The notes under the pieces: model-generated
The model's input: the letters and a program-made list of their open reading frames with translations, nothing else
Told to the model about the DNA's origin: nothing
The model's database searches: none
Shown here: in pieces, positions 10,218 to 20,868 of the stretch
Layout of the letters: each line of letters starts with the position of its first letter
Numbering within the stretch: position 1 is the first letter of the stretch
Translations under genes and position numbers: made by a program
Assembly: GCA_963971225.1 (NCBI GenBank)
Contig: OZ020268.1
Span: 53,866,404 to 53,930,403, forward strand
Origin: Melieria omissa
Taxonomy: Eukaryota; Arthropoda; Insecta; Diptera; Ulidiidae
DNA length: 64,000 bases
Direction: 5' to 3'

Positions 10218-11348
10218 TATATCATATATATGGCGTTTCTTAGTTTTTTTAATGTCTTGTTATCTTTTTACACAGATATCTTCAAATTCACTCCATGAAA
10301 TATGGTAAGGGGCTATGGGAGACTAGTTCTCTCATTTACCCCCGCGGACTACGCCTTAGTATAAATTTCTGCAGTGACACTACATTACATTGCGGTGTAT
10401 CAAAATTTCGGTTCAAATAGAAAAATAATGCTTAAATAGCGAAAAAATATCATCAAAGACCGCTAATTATTTACGCTTTTCATCCCGAGCAGGCCTACAG
10501 ACACTCTAGGGCTCAGGTTAGGTAGGAGGAGTGTATCAACTTTTTTTCACAATTTTTTTTATTTTCTCAAAGAACACATTTACAGCTACTCACCAGTAAT
10601 TTTTTTAGTTTTATTGAGGCTCACAATTTATTTAAAATAATTTTTTCTCTTACAAAATTTCAAAAATAATTATTTGCTTACTTTCTCACGAAACTTCAAC
10701 TTTGTCTTACAATTACTGCCGTTGTGCATGTGGCAGCGTTAACTGACATTTATTTTATAAAATGGAGATTCCCCTTTCCACACGTGTAAAATCAGCTAGA
10801 AAACTCATAAGGTGTAATTTAGAGAATTTTTTTATGTTGAGGATGTCTACAGGCCTTCTTGGGAACTAGAGAGTAAATAAAAATAAAATTGCGAAGTACT
10901 GCGTACGTAATGATTATGCAGAACTTCTTTGCGTACATATAAAATCATCACTGTTCGCAGTAAAATATAATCCGAAAATAAAAGCTATTCTATTACATTT
11001 AACTCTGTACGTAGATTTCGAAAAGTGAAAAACGCCAGACATGTGTCAATATGTTTTCATTTTGGGTACACATATTCAAAAATTTTAAGCATGAGTTCAA
11101 AAACGGTTACATAAACTTTGGAAACAAAATATAAAGTGCATACAAAATCTTCATTTTTTAAGGAGGAAAATGATGTTTTTTCATTCGAGATAATGAGATA
11201 AGAGCTTAACTATACCACTTCAGAGCTCTATTACAAAGTCCAGAAGCAAGGCACCTAAAAAAGCGACAACTTGAGATTGTGAAGCATCGACAAGAAGCTT
11301 GTCAAACATTAAACTTAGGTTACTACGAGTTGGTATGGTGCAATAAAA
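10218..11348. other. Intergenic region upstream of the giant gene
   Basis: AT-rich, with no coding frame supported. A weak inverted similarity exists between about 10487-10515 and 10843-10875, both around AGGCCT. The presumed promoter and short A-rich leader of the 11349 gene lie at the right end; no clear TATA box was identified. Confidence 0.4.
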
Positions 11349-14300
11349 ATGCCGGACACACAAAAAAAGCGCGAAGTCAAAATAAACCCTCGAGTGTCCA
11401 CACACCCTGAACCAAAACGTAGAAGAATAACTCTTTTTCGATCTTGTTCCCGCAATAGATCCAAGTCGCCACAGCAGAAGAACAATAAAAATGAGTCCGA
11501 TGTCCACCAACTTTGGATCAAACCTAATGCTACTGAAATGAGCGAATCCCAAGGCTCCATACACTACACACAAATGCAAAATGAACCGGAGGTGCTACGT
11601 GAAATGGAAAAGCTGGCGTGTATCTATTCACAGACAGAAGCTTGTAAATACTATCAACAACCTCAAAAGAAAAAGTCTCGCAGATGTTGTCGCGCATTCA
11701 ATAGTGAACGAGACCGAAGTCGTCAAACGAACACGAAATACTTGTCCCAATCGCAATATGTCGGGGCGTGCCAACGACAACGTTCGAAACAAGAGATAAT
11801 CAATTATCAACATCTGAAAAACATTTATCGCACAGGCTATCCACCGAGGCCACAGCCACAAAAGTCGAAACGATGCTGTCCCGTACGCAACCGATCAAAG
11901 CAGAAGCAAAACAACGAACAATCGTCATTGTCTAGCGATGAACGTTTGCATGACCGCAAAAAGACCAGGAAATGCTGTCGTCGATCGAGCAAAGCATCCA
12001 GCAAAGCATCGAGCAAAGCATCGAACAAAGAACCAATATCGCAGGAGGAATTGCAATACAAACGATTAAAAGCCACTTATCGAACAGAACTGCCGCGGCC
12101 AAAACCATCGTCAACATCGTTGAGAACCCAACCAAGCAAGTCCCGGAAAACGACTAAATGTTGCTTCAGGTCCAAAAAGCCTACAAAATCGGGATCTGAT
12201 TATGATAACAGCTCGCTGACCGAATCGCACTCGGACAATGTACGCAGGTACAACCTAAGCGACGAACCTACGCGCCCAAAGAAAAAATCCAAAGTCAATT
12301 GTTGTGGTGTGCGCAAGCAATCGCCAGAAGAAAAAAGACGTCGCGAATTCGAAGCATACGCACCCGCAAAGCAGCAAAAGCAAAGCCCATATAGCCAGGA
12401 GGTCATATGTAAATCACCACGCTGTCAACTTAATACTGAAGAAGAAAGAAAGCGCTTCGAGGAATTGAAAGCCACTTATGCATTAGCGCCGCCGGCACCC
12501 GACAAACGCGAAAAAAAATCTAGATCCAGTCTTTGTCCTAAGCGAAAAGAAGCAAAAAAAAAACGTAGACCAGTAAGCGATGAATCACAGCAATCGCTTA
12601 GCAGCAACTCAAGCAGGTTTTGGTGTTTCGGCACCAAAAAATCAAATACTGACGACGGCAAGGGTAACAACGGAGAGAATATACAGTTTCGCAACAAATA
12701 TTTGTCAATGCGAAAAACAACTTCTGAGCAGCTGCGAGCCCCCAGTGGTATATATAGGAAAATAGATACTTCAGCTTCTTATCAAAGCCCCATAAATGAA
12801 AACAAAGATTTGGATATTACTTCAAAAGACGCCATAAAAATGAGTTTTGACAGAGATGGTCAGCAACTAAAAAGCACATTAAAAAAGACTGACTACGAAA
12901 ACGATTACAATTATAAACACCATTATTCGCGAACATACTACATGCATCATTCAAATGGCGCTAACATAATTGATGCAATAAATGGTGTTTACACTGAGAA
13001 AGATCCGCATGCGAAAGTTTACAAAGAGCAAAAACAATCAATCGCGTCCATTCGCCACAAGCCGGATAAATCGAAATCGACTCTACATGGAACCAGCACA
13101 GCAAAAATGAAAAACAAACCATCACGGTCATCGCAAGAGAGCGAAAAGAGTTCCGAATCAATTAAGAGGAATAAGAACAGAGCACCGTCCCATTCTTCAG
13201 TATCATTTTGGCGCCAACGAAAAGATAAGAAGAAAAGTATTTACTCGACTGCTAAAAGACCTGAAAAACAGTTCAAGAAAAATAGAAAAGAGCCACATTC
13301 ACCTAAAGAAAAAAACAAGAACGTCAAAATTACAATCTCGACTTATAAAACTCGCCATAGAACACCAAGGAGCAAGTCTCCTTCGCTGATACCCTCTTAT
13401 TCCAAGCAAAAAGAGAAACATAAAAATTTAGAGGCAATAACAAAAAAATCAGGAAAACAGTCCAATAAGAAAGATCTACACACACCAACCAAAATATCTG
13501 GTAACTCGGAGAAAGTAACAGCAAAGAAAGCGAAAAGTATGAGTTCGATTAACAATACTCGTGATAATACAACTAAGAGTAAATCTTGTGTATCAATGTC
13601 CGCAATTTGCAAACGAAAAGACAAGAGAAAAAGTGTCGAGGCAATCCTAGCGAAACCAGTCCAACAGTTCAAGAAAAAACGATTGCACTCAAAAGAATCA
13701 CTTAAATATTCGAACGACTTAAAAAACAACCGAACAAAGAAAACTAAAAGTATAGGTTCGCTTCACAAAATTCAGGATGATGAAAACAACAAAAGTTTAT
13801 CACAAAAGAAGGCCGCGTACACAGTTTGGAATTGCTATACTGAACACGAAAAAAGTTCAGCTAACGCCCAAACACGCACGCGTTGGTGCTGTACAAGAAT
13901 TCCAACAGATAATGATTCACAATCAAAAACATCCTTATCTCCTCGGCCTAAACGAAAGCCAAATGATGACATGACGAAAAAGGAGGAGAATCGAAAGCCA
14001 AAGGACGATAAACTGAAAAGTGCAGGACTAATTGCGAAACAAAAGGAATCACCATCAAAAACATCAGTGTCTTCCGAATCGAAAGAGAGTGGATCACAGT
14101 CAAAAACATCATTGTCGTCATGCAGCAATCGAAAGCCAAAAGACAGTCCACCACACAAAAAAGAAATCCAGTCAAAAAACTCATTTTCCTGCTGTAAAGG
14201 AAAACCGAAAGAAACAAAATCCAACACAAACGAATCTCGAACAAAAACATCATTGTTTGCTTGCTGTAAAAGAAAGCCACGTGACGAGAACACGAAAACT

Positions 14301-17300
14301 GAAACACTAATTGAAAAAAAGAAGGAATCACAATCAAAAACATCATTTTCTTCTTGTTGCAAGAGAAAGCCCAAATACGACAATCAGCAAAAGAAGGAAT
14401 CCCAATCAAAAACATCCATATCTTCTGGTTGTAAGCGAAAGCCAAAACACGAAGAGCTCAAAAATAAGGAGAAGGAGCCAAAAACCGAATCAAAAACGTC
14501 CCTGTTTTCATGTTGCAAAAGAAAGCCAAAGGATGAGAAGCAGCAGAAAAAAGAGCCCCAATCAAAATCATCCAAATCTTCTTGCTGTAAGAGGAAACCC
14601 AAAGACGACAAACAGAAGCAGAAGGAATCCAAATCAAAAACTTCCATTTCTTCTTGTTGTAAACGAAAGCCAAAAGACGAAGAACTCAAAAATAAGGAGA
14701 AGGAGCCAAACACCAAATCAAAGACGTCCTTGTTTTCATGTTGCACAAGAAAGCCAAGGGATGAGAAGCAGCAGAAAAAAGAGCCCCAATCAAAATCATC
14801 CACATCTTCTTGCTGTAAGAGGAAACCCAAAGACGACAAACAGAAGCAGAAGGAATCCAAATCAAAAACTTCCATTTCTTCTTGTTGTAAACGAAAGCCA
14901 AAAGACGAAAAGTTAAAAATGACGGAGTCCAAATCAAAATCATCCATATCTTCTTGTTGCAAGAGGAAACCTAAAGACGAAGATCTGAAAAAGGAGGAGC
15001 CGGAAACGAGAAGCAAATCAAAACCGTCCTTCTTTTCATGTTGCAAAAGAAAGCCAAAGGACGAAAAAATGCAGAAAAAAGAGCCTCAATCAAAATCATC
15101 CAAATCATCTTGCTGTAAGAGGAAACCCAAAGACGAAAAACAGGAACACAAAGAATCCAAATCAAAAACTTCCATTTCTTCTTGTTGTAAACGAAAGCCA
15201 AAAGACAAAGAACTAAAAAATAAGGAGAAGGAGCCAAAAACCAAATCAAAGACGTCCTTGTTTTCATGTTGCAAAAGAAAGCCAAAGGATGAAAACCTGC
15301 AGAAAAAAGAGCCCCAATCAAAATCATCCAAATCTTCTTGCTGTAAGAGGAAACCCAAAGACGACAAACAGAAGCAGGAAGAATCCAAATCAAAAACTTC
15401 CATTTCTTCTTGTTGTAAACGAAAGCCAAAAGACGAAGAACTCAAAAATAAGGAGAAGGAGCCAAAAACCAAATCAAAGACGTCCTTGTTTTCATGTTGC
15501 ACAAGAAAGCCAAAGGATGAAAAGCAGCAGAAAAAAGAGCCCCAATCAAAATCATCCAAATCTTCTTGCTGTAAGAAGAAACCCAAAGACGACAAACAGA
15601 AACAGGAAGAATCCAAATCAAAAACTTCCATTTCTTCTTGTTGTAAACGAAAGCCAAAAGACAAAGAACTCAAAAATAAGGAGAAGGAGCAAAAAACCAA
15701 ATCAAAGACGTCCCTGTTTTCATGTTGCAAAAGAAAGCCAAAGGATGAAAAGCAGCAGAAAAAAGAGCCCCAATCAAAATCATCCAAATCTTCTTGCTGT
15801 AAGAGGAAACCAAAAGACGACAAACAGAAACAGGAAGAATCCAAATCAAAAACTTCCATTTCTTCTTGTTGTAAACGAAAGCCAAAAGACGAAGAACTCA
15901 AAAATAAGGAGAAGGAGCCAAAAACCAAATCAAAGACGTCCTTGTTTTCATGTTGCACAAGAAAGCCAAAGGATGAAAAGCTGAAAAAGAAAGAGAACCA
16001 ATCAAAATCTTCCATATCATCTTGCTGTAAGAGGAAACCAAAAGACGAAGATCTGAAAAATAAGGAGAAGGAGCCAAAAACCAAATCAAAGACGTCCTTG
16101 TTTTCATGTTGCAAAAGAAAGCCAAAGGATGAGAAGCAGCAGAAAAAAGAGCCCCAATCAAAATCATCCAAATCTTCTTGCTGTAAGAGGAAACCCAAAG
16201 ACGACAAACAGAAACAGGAAGAATCCAAATCAAAAACTTCCATTTCTTCTTGTTGCAAACGAAAGCCAAAGGATAAAAAGCTGCAGAAAAAAGAGCCCCA
16301 ATCAAAATCATCCACATCTTCTTGCAGTAAGAGGAAACCAAAAGACGACAATCAGCAAAAGAAGAAATCCCAATCAAAAACATCCATATTTTTTTGTTGT
16401 AAGCGAAAGTCAAAAGATAAAGAGCTGAAAACGAAGGAGGAGACAAAAAACAAATCAAAAACCTCCTTGTTTTCTTGTTGCAAAGGAAAGTCAAAGGACG
16501 AAAAGCTGAACAAGAAAGAGTCCCAATCAAAAACATCCGTACCTTCTTCTTGCAAGAGGAAGTCGAAAGACGAAAAGCAGAAAAATAAGAAAAACAAATC
16601 AAAAACGTCCCTGTTTTCATTTTGCAAAAAAAAGCGAAAAGACGAAAAGCTGAAAAAGAAGTCCCAATCAAAAACATCTGTATCAGCTTGGTATAAGAGG
16701 ATGCCAAAAGATGAGAAGCCGAAGAAGAAGGAAAACAAATCAAAAACATCCTTGTCTTCTTGTAAACGAAAGCCAAAAGACGAAAAGGTAGAACAGAAGG
16801 AATCCCACTCAAAAACATCCGTATCTTCTCGCGGTAAGGGAAAGAAAAACGACGACAAGCAAACAAATAAGAAAAACAAATCGAAAACGTCAACGATATG
16901 CTTGTTTTCATGTTGTAATAAATCAAACCAACCGAAAAAACAATCAAAAATTTCCATAACATCTCAGAAAAGTAAGATTGGCGAGGAGAAAAGTTCAGAG
17001 TCATTGGTGCAAAGAAAACAACGGGGAAGCTTGCGTCTTCGTGAGTTAGAACGCCTTCAGGAAAATTGCGTGCCGGCCAAAAAACGCTCGGAGAAAGTAA
17101 CATCATCTAAGACATCGTTGGTAAAATCGAAAAAATCTAAACAAGAAAAAAATACAAGTTTAAAGTCAGAAAAGCAATCAAAAATATCTTTATCGTCATG
17201 TTGCCGAGGTGATAATAAAACGAAAAACAATAAAAAATCTGCCAAACAAAATAATAGTTCAGCATGGGTACCGGGAAGGAAAAACTCAAAACTAGAAAAG

Positions 17301-19979
17301 TCATCACAAACATCGTGGTGTAGAGGTGACGACAAGTCAAAGAAATCGAAAAGTTCAGAAACTCAATCACAACAAAAAGGTTCAAAACTATCAATTTCAT
17401 CCTGTTGTAGAGGCGATGACAACGCAAAAAAATCGAACAAATTTGAAAAATGTAAAAATTCCGAATCCATAAAACAAAAAGAGGCGACTAAGTCTAAAAA
17501 ATCAAGGAGTTTATTTTCATCTTGTTGCAGACGTAGACCTAACAAATCCGAACACAAAAAATTCAAAAGTTCCCACTCTATAAAACAAAAGAATTGTTCA
17601 AATATGGAGCAAGCATCCGAAACATCCTTGTCATCCAATGAAGCATTGAAGAAATCCAAAAAGTCTGGAACCGTATCCGAGAAAAAAACGTTTAAAACTT
17701 TCTTTTTCTCTCGCTGTTGCTGTAAAGGCAAATTGCCAGAAAAATCTGAGGAACGAAGCCGTGAACGAAAATATGATAAGTCAAAAAACACGTCGAAATC
17801 CTCTTTAAGTTCTTGTTGCAGCAGAAAAAGTAGACGTTCTACTGAAAAATCAAAATATAACTCAAGACGTGAAATAAGCAAAGAAGAAGAAAGAAAATAT
17901 TCAAGAACTTCAAGAACCACGCCGAGCTACAAGAGTCGATGGTCAAAATATAGCGAACAATATCCGGAACCGAAACATGATAAAGTAAAAAAGCGATCGA
18001 GATGCTCTTTGAGTTCTTGCTGCAGCAGAAAAACTTCCCAAGAGAAAGTCAGTGCAAAATCCAAATCCAGTCCAAAACGGAATATAAACAAAGATATGGA
18101 GAAGAAATCATTAAGAACATCCTCCAGCTACAGCCGTCGCGAGCCACCACCGCGAGTCAAACGCGGGACATCAAGAAGTCGATGGTCAAAATATAGGGAA
18201 GAATGTCCAGAACAGAAATACGATAAATCGAAAAAACGTTCGAGATGCTCTTTAAGTTCCTGTTGCAGCAGAAAAACTGGATCATCCGAAGACAAGCTCG
18301 TTAGAAAATCTAGCTACAGTTCAAGGCGGGATACAAACAAAGATATGAAGAAAAAATCTTCAAAAACATCGACCAGCTACAAGCGTCACGATCAAAAAAA
18401 TGATCCTCACAAATTAAAGCAAAGCGAATCGACTTCACGAGCCAAACGCGCTACATCAAAAAGTCGATGGTCAAAGTATAGCGAAGAAAGTCCAGAAAAG
18501 AAATACGATAAATCGAAAAAACGTTCAAAGTGTTCTTTAAGTTCCTGTTGCAGCAAAAAAACTGGATCGTCCGAAGAGAAGCTCGTTAGAAAATCTAGTC
18601 ACGGTTCAAGACGGGATACAAACAAAGATGTGGAGAAGAAATCTTCACTTCCGCCGGCCAAACGCGGTACATCAAGAAGTCGATGGTCAAAATATAACGA
18701 ACAAATCCCTGAGGAGAAATGCGATAAATCAAATAAACGCTCGAAGTGCTCACTGAGTTCATGTTGCAGCAGAAAAACTAGATCTTCCGAAGGTAAACTC
18801 GTTAGAAAATCACGCTACAGTTCAAGGCGTGATAAAAACAAAGATATGGAGAAAAAATCTTCAAGATCATCGCCCAGGCACCACCATCAGAAATCAAAAA
18901 ACTCCAATAAATTAACAAATCAAAGGTCGATATCAAAGGAATGCAACTGTGATGAATCGCCCAAAACATCACAAGATTCCTTATCGTCAACCAACAATTT
19001 AAAGAATGCACGGTTCAAGCGAAGCGGAAAACATCCAGAAGATAAACGTCATAAAACAGAAAAAACGTCCCACAAAATTCTCGAAAACCCCAAAAGCACA
19101 AAGCAAACTAATAAAACTACATCCCCAAGGAGTGATCGGCACAGAGTACGGAAAAGCCCACCGGTATCTAAACGCAACAGGCAGCGAACACCGAGTCCAT
19201 GTTCAAGTACGGATAGCGAAGAATATGAACGAAAAAAGACATTTTGTTGGACAAGAAAAACTTCTCGTAAAAGGAAGGAAGCGTATGCACGTAATGAAAA
19301 TAATTATGAACGTAAATCATCAAGAAGCTCTTCGTGCTGCTCAAAGCTCAGCCGAAAGAAGCGTGCACATCAGATGAGAAACGGCTATATAATAGTTCCG
19401 AAACGTAAACCAAGAAAAGCCACTCGATTGGAATCACGTGATAACAGCAAAGCCAAGAAATCGCGCAACTCCTCCTGGTGGCGCAGAAATAAGTCAAAGG
19501 ATTCGAACCGCCACAGATCGCATAGCAAAACAAGCGCCAGTAATTGGGATTCAGTTGACTCAAATGAAAGCTGCAGTTGTAGCAGCCACTCAAGTGTAGA
19601 GAAAAGTAGTCGCAGGTCTAATTCAAAACAGAAATATAAACAACGTGTCTTATTGAGAAGTAAGCAAAATAAAAGAACTGTAGCCTTCAATGTCGGAAAG
19701 AAATGCAACGTCAAACCAGTTCCTCGGCCGGAAACGTTTGTCTGCAACCAGCCAGTGAATGTTATATTTAACAGCATAGAGAAAATTAAGACTACGCAAG
19801 AATTCATGCCGGATTATGTGCTCGGGCAGAAATTGCAACAGCCCTCATTGCTGATACAAGAACAGCGTGCCAAAATGACAGCGGACTTACTGCAGAACGT
19901 TTATAGAGAAGGAAAGTTCAAGCAAAAAAAGCAAAAAATATTGCATGGTTATGGTTACGGCTATGGAAGTCAAGCATAA
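11349..19979 (+). CDS. Giant basic Ser/Lys/Cys repeat protein, 2,876 residues, single exon
   Basis: A single uninterrupted frame runs from ATG (11349, preceded by AATAAAA) to TAA. It has no signal peptide and no membrane segment, and is dominated by Lys, Ser and Arg with paired Cys. Residues about 110-320 contain five spaced boxes such as SRRCCRAF, TRKCCRRS and KVNCCGVR. Residues about 940-1840 are roughly thirty copies of a 24-28 residue unit, SCCKRKPKDEK plus Lys/Glu/Gln plus SKTSISS, arranged in a 76-residue (228-bp) higher-order period. Residues about 2140-2515 hold a second array of longer units (SRWSKYSEE, YDKSKKRSRCSLSSCCSRKT, SSRRDTNKD). The last 120 residues are unique and end in GYGYGYGSQA. 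The composition recalls cylicin-like or Cys-paired sperm structural proteins, but no homology is claimed. The neighbouring 1-865 gene looks related. Confidence 0.85.
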   Translation: MPDTQKKREVKINPRVSTHPEPKRRRITLFRSCSRNRSKSPQQKNNKNESDVHQLWIKPNATEMSESQGSIHYTQMQNEPEVLREMEKLACIYSQTEACKYYQQPQKKKSRRCCRAFNSERDRSRQTNTKYLSQSQYVGACQRQRSKQEIINYQHLKNIYRTGYPPRPQPQKSKRCCPVRNRSKQKQNNEQSSLSSDERLHDRKKTRKCCRRSSKASSKASSKASNKEPISQEELQYKRLKATYRTELPRPKPSSTSLRTQPSKSRKTTKCCFRSKKPTKSGSDYDNSSLTESHSDNVRRYNLSDEPTRPKKKSKVNCCGVRKQSPEEKRRREFEAYAPAKQQKQSPYSQEVICKSPRCQLNTEEERKRFEELKATYALAPPAPDKREKKSRSSLCPKRKEAKKKRRPVSDESQQSLSSNSSRFWCFGTKKSNTDDGKGNNGENIQFRNKYLSMRKTTSEQLRAPSGIYRKIDTSASYQSPINENKDLDITSKDAIKMSFDRDGQQLKSTLKKTDYENDYNYKHHYSRTYYMHHSNGANIIDAINGVYTEKDPHAKVYKEQKQSIASIRHKPDKSKSTLHGTSTAKMKNKPSRSSQESEKSSESIKRNKNRAPSHSSVSFWRQRKDKKKSIYSTAKRPEKQFKKNRKEPHSPKEKNKNVKITISTYKTRHRTPRSKSPSLIPSYSKQKEKHKNLEAITKKSGKQSNKKDLHTPTKISGNSEKVTAKKAKSMSSINNTRDNTTKSKSCVSMSAICKRKDKRKSVEAILAKPVQQFKKKRLHSKESLKYSNDLKNNRTKKTKSIGSLHKIQDDENNKSLSQKKAAYTVWNCYTEHEKSSANAQTRTRWCCTRIPTDNDSQSKTSLSPRPKRKPNDDMTKKEENRKPKDDKLKSAGLIAKQKESPSKTSVSSESKESGSQSKTSLSSCSNRKPKDSPPHKKEIQSKNSFSCCKGKPKETKSNTNESRTKTSLFACCKRKPRDENTKTETLIEKKKESQSKTSFSSCCKRKPKYDNQQKKESQSKTSISSGCKRKPKHEELKNKEKEPKTESKTSLFSCCKRKPKDEKQQKKEPQSKSSKSSCCKRKPKDDKQKQKESKSKTSISSCCKRKPKDEELKNKEKEPNTKSKTSLFSCCTRKPRDEKQQKKEPQSKSSTSSCCKRKPKDDKQKQKESKSKTSISSCCKRKPKDEKLKMTESKSKSSISSCCKRKPKDEDLKKEEPETRSKSKPSFFSCCKRKPKDEKMQKKEPQSKSSKSSCCKRKPKDEKQEHKESKSKTSISSCCKRKPKDKELKNKEKEPKTKSKTSLFSCCKRKPKDENLQKKEPQSKSSKSSCCKRKPKDDKQKQEESKSKTSISSCCKRKPKDEELKNKEKEPKTKSKTSLFSCCTRKPKDEKQQKKEPQSKSSKSSCCKKKPKDDKQKQEESKSKTSISSCCKRKPKDKELKNKEKEQKTKSKTSLFSCCKRKPKDEKQQKKEPQSKSSKSSCCKRKPKDDKQKQEESKSKTSISSCCKRKPKDEELKNKEKEPKTKSKTSLFSCCTRKPKDEKLKKKENQSKSSISSCCKRKPKDEDLKNKEKEPKTKSKTSLFSCCKRKPKDEKQQKKEPQSKSSKSSCCKRKPKDDKQKQEESKSKTSISSCCKRKPKDKKLQKKEPQSKSSTSSCSKRKPKDDNQQKKKSQSKTSIFFCCKRKSKDKELKTKEETKNKSKTSLFSCCKGKSKDEKLNKKESQSKTSVPSSCKRKSKDEKQKNKKNKSKTSLFSFCKKKRKDEKLKKKSQSKTSVSAWYKRMPKDEKPKKKENKSKTSLSSCKRKPKDEKVEQKESHSKTSVSSRGKGKKNDDKQTNKKNKSKTSTICLFSCCNKSNQPKKQSKISITSQKSKIGEEKSSESLVQRKQRGSLRLRELERLQENCVPAKKRSEKVTSSKTSLVKSKKSKQEKNTSLKSEKQSKISLSSCCRGDNKTKNNKKSAKQNNSSAWVPGRKNSKLEKSSQTSWCRGDDKSKKSKSSETQSQQKGSKLSISSCCRGDDNAKKSNKFEKCKNSESIKQKEATKSKKSRSLFSSCCRRRPNKSEHKKFKSSHSIKQKNCSNMEQASETSLSSNEALKKSKKSGTVSEKKTFKTFFFSRCCCKGKLPEKSEERSRERKYDKSKNTSKSSLSSCCSRKSRRSTEKSKYNSRREISKEEERKYSRTSRTTPSYKSRWSKYSEQYPEPKHDKVKKRSRCSLSSCCSRKTSQEKVSAKSKSSPKRNINKDMEKKSLRTSSSYSRREPPPRVKRGTSRSRWSKYREECPEQKYDKSKKRSRCSLSSCCSRKTGSSEDKLVRKSSYSSRRDTNKDMKKKSSKTSTSYKRHDQKNDPHKLKQSESTSRAKRATSKSRWSKYSEESPEKKYDKSKKRSKCSLSSCCSKKTGSSEEKLVRKSSHGSRRDTNKDVEKKSSLPPAKRGTSRSRWSKYNEQIPEEKCDKSNKRSKCSLSSCCSRKTRSSEGKLVRKSRYSSRRDKNKDMEKKSSRSSPRHHHQKSKNSNKLTNQRSISKECNCDESPKTSQDSLSSTNNLKNARFKRSGKHPEDKRHKTEKTSHKILENPKSTKQTNKTTSPRSDRHRVRKSPPVSKRNRQRTPSPCSSTDSEEYERKKTFCWTRKTSRKRKEAYARNENNYERKSSRSSSCCSKLSRKKRAHQMRNGYIIVPKRKPRKATRLESRDNSKAKKSRNSSWWRRNKSKDSNRHRSHSKTSASNWDSVDSNESCSCSSHSSVEKSSRRSNSKQKYKQRVLLRSKQNKRTVAFNVGKKCNVKPVPRPETFVCNQPVNVIFNSIEKIKTTQEFMPDYVLGQKLQQPSLLIQEQRAKMTADLLQNVYREGKFKQKKQKILHGYGYGYGSQA
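14340..16340 (+). repeat. 228-bp higher-order tandem repeat within the giant exon
   Basis: Three sub-units of 24, 24 and 28 residues (CCKRKPKDDKQKQEESKSK type, CCKRKPKDEELKNKEKEPK type, CCTRKPKDEKQQKKEPQSK type) recur as a block every 228 bp, for example with identical spacing between about 15442, 15670 and 15898. Several blocks differ at only a handful of bases, so recent unequal exchange or conversion is likely. The frame is preserved throughout, which argues for selection on the protein. Confidence 0.85.
17780..18890 (+). repeat. Second tandem repeat array in the giant exon
   Basis: About five units of roughly 65-80 codons, each with SRWSKY, a KYDKSKKRSRCSLSSCCSRKT core, KLVRKSS and SSRRDTNKDMEKKS. 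Units vary in length through insertions between cores. This array differs in sequence and period from the preceding CCKRKPKD array but keeps the CSLSSCCS pair. Confidence 0.75.
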
Positions 19980-20147
19980 CAAAAATATCTACACATTGTA
20001 TGCTCATATAGGGTTCGTATATCGTCCCTATTCACCGCATACAATATGAAAATATTTTGTTAGATTTGTCAGTTGTAGATGTTCCACAATCATGTTATAA
20101 TTATTATCATTGGCTTTAACAATTTGGTACATTTTTCAAATTAATCC

Positions 20148-20153
20148 AATAAA
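20148..20153 (+). promoter_or_regulatory. Poly(A) signal of the giant gene
   Basis: AATAAA lies about 170 bases after the stop codon at 19979 and is the first perfect hexamer downstream. Confidence 0.5.
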
Positions 20154-20868
20154 TGTAAATAATCTAAAACAAATACAATTCTATGGCCCGTACAAATTTG
20201 CGCGTTTTCTGGTCTACTTGTCTATTATCCTGCCGCACTGAACAGCTCAAGGCATTTGCAGTTTGTCCACTGAGTTCACTGAAAGAGGTAAACATGTGGT
20301 CGCTTAAGACGCACCACTCACATATGAAACTCAAAATTAGTTCCAACTGTAATCCCTTATAATTGAAATCGCCAAAAATCTCTGATCTGCCTGTAGATTG
20401 CTCTAACAACAGAATAGTCGAAGTTGAGTTTAAGGGGAGGTTCTTTCAAATTTTGTTGAAAAAATCGTGATGTTTTTCACATAAAATGAAAGCTGTATGT
20501 CCGTAGAATATGTGTACGAAAGGATTTTTCGATACGATCGCCTTGTCCGCACACGAGTTTGTTTCTTCTACAGTGTTTTCCCCAGTTTTTGCCCGGAGCT
20601 GCTATCTTCCAACACGTTTTTCTCGAAACCACGTTTTCCATCTGAATTTCAAGGATATCTCTTGATCTATTGTTCTAATTTCCTTAATCTAAAGCATGTT
20701 TGAAAGGTGATCATTTTCTGTATGGCTTATACCTAAAACGAGCATAAGTTACTATTAAATTGTTATTTATAATTAAGGTTTAATAAAAAAAAAAGTGGCA
20801 AAAAAAAATTTTTTTTTTCGAGCGTTCACATTTCAGTCAATTTTTGGTCAAAAATCATTATAGTTAGG

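Noticed and set aside
10487..10875. A further MITE with AGGCCT-containing ends
   Set aside because: The inverted similarity is short and interrupted and no target duplication was visible.
15086..17106. Two minus-strand open frames of about 400 codons opposite the giant exon
   Set aside because: They arise because the 228-bp repeat lacks stops in the reverse frames; each repeats the same low-complexity Phe/Ser or Phe/Trp-rich unit with no independent signal.
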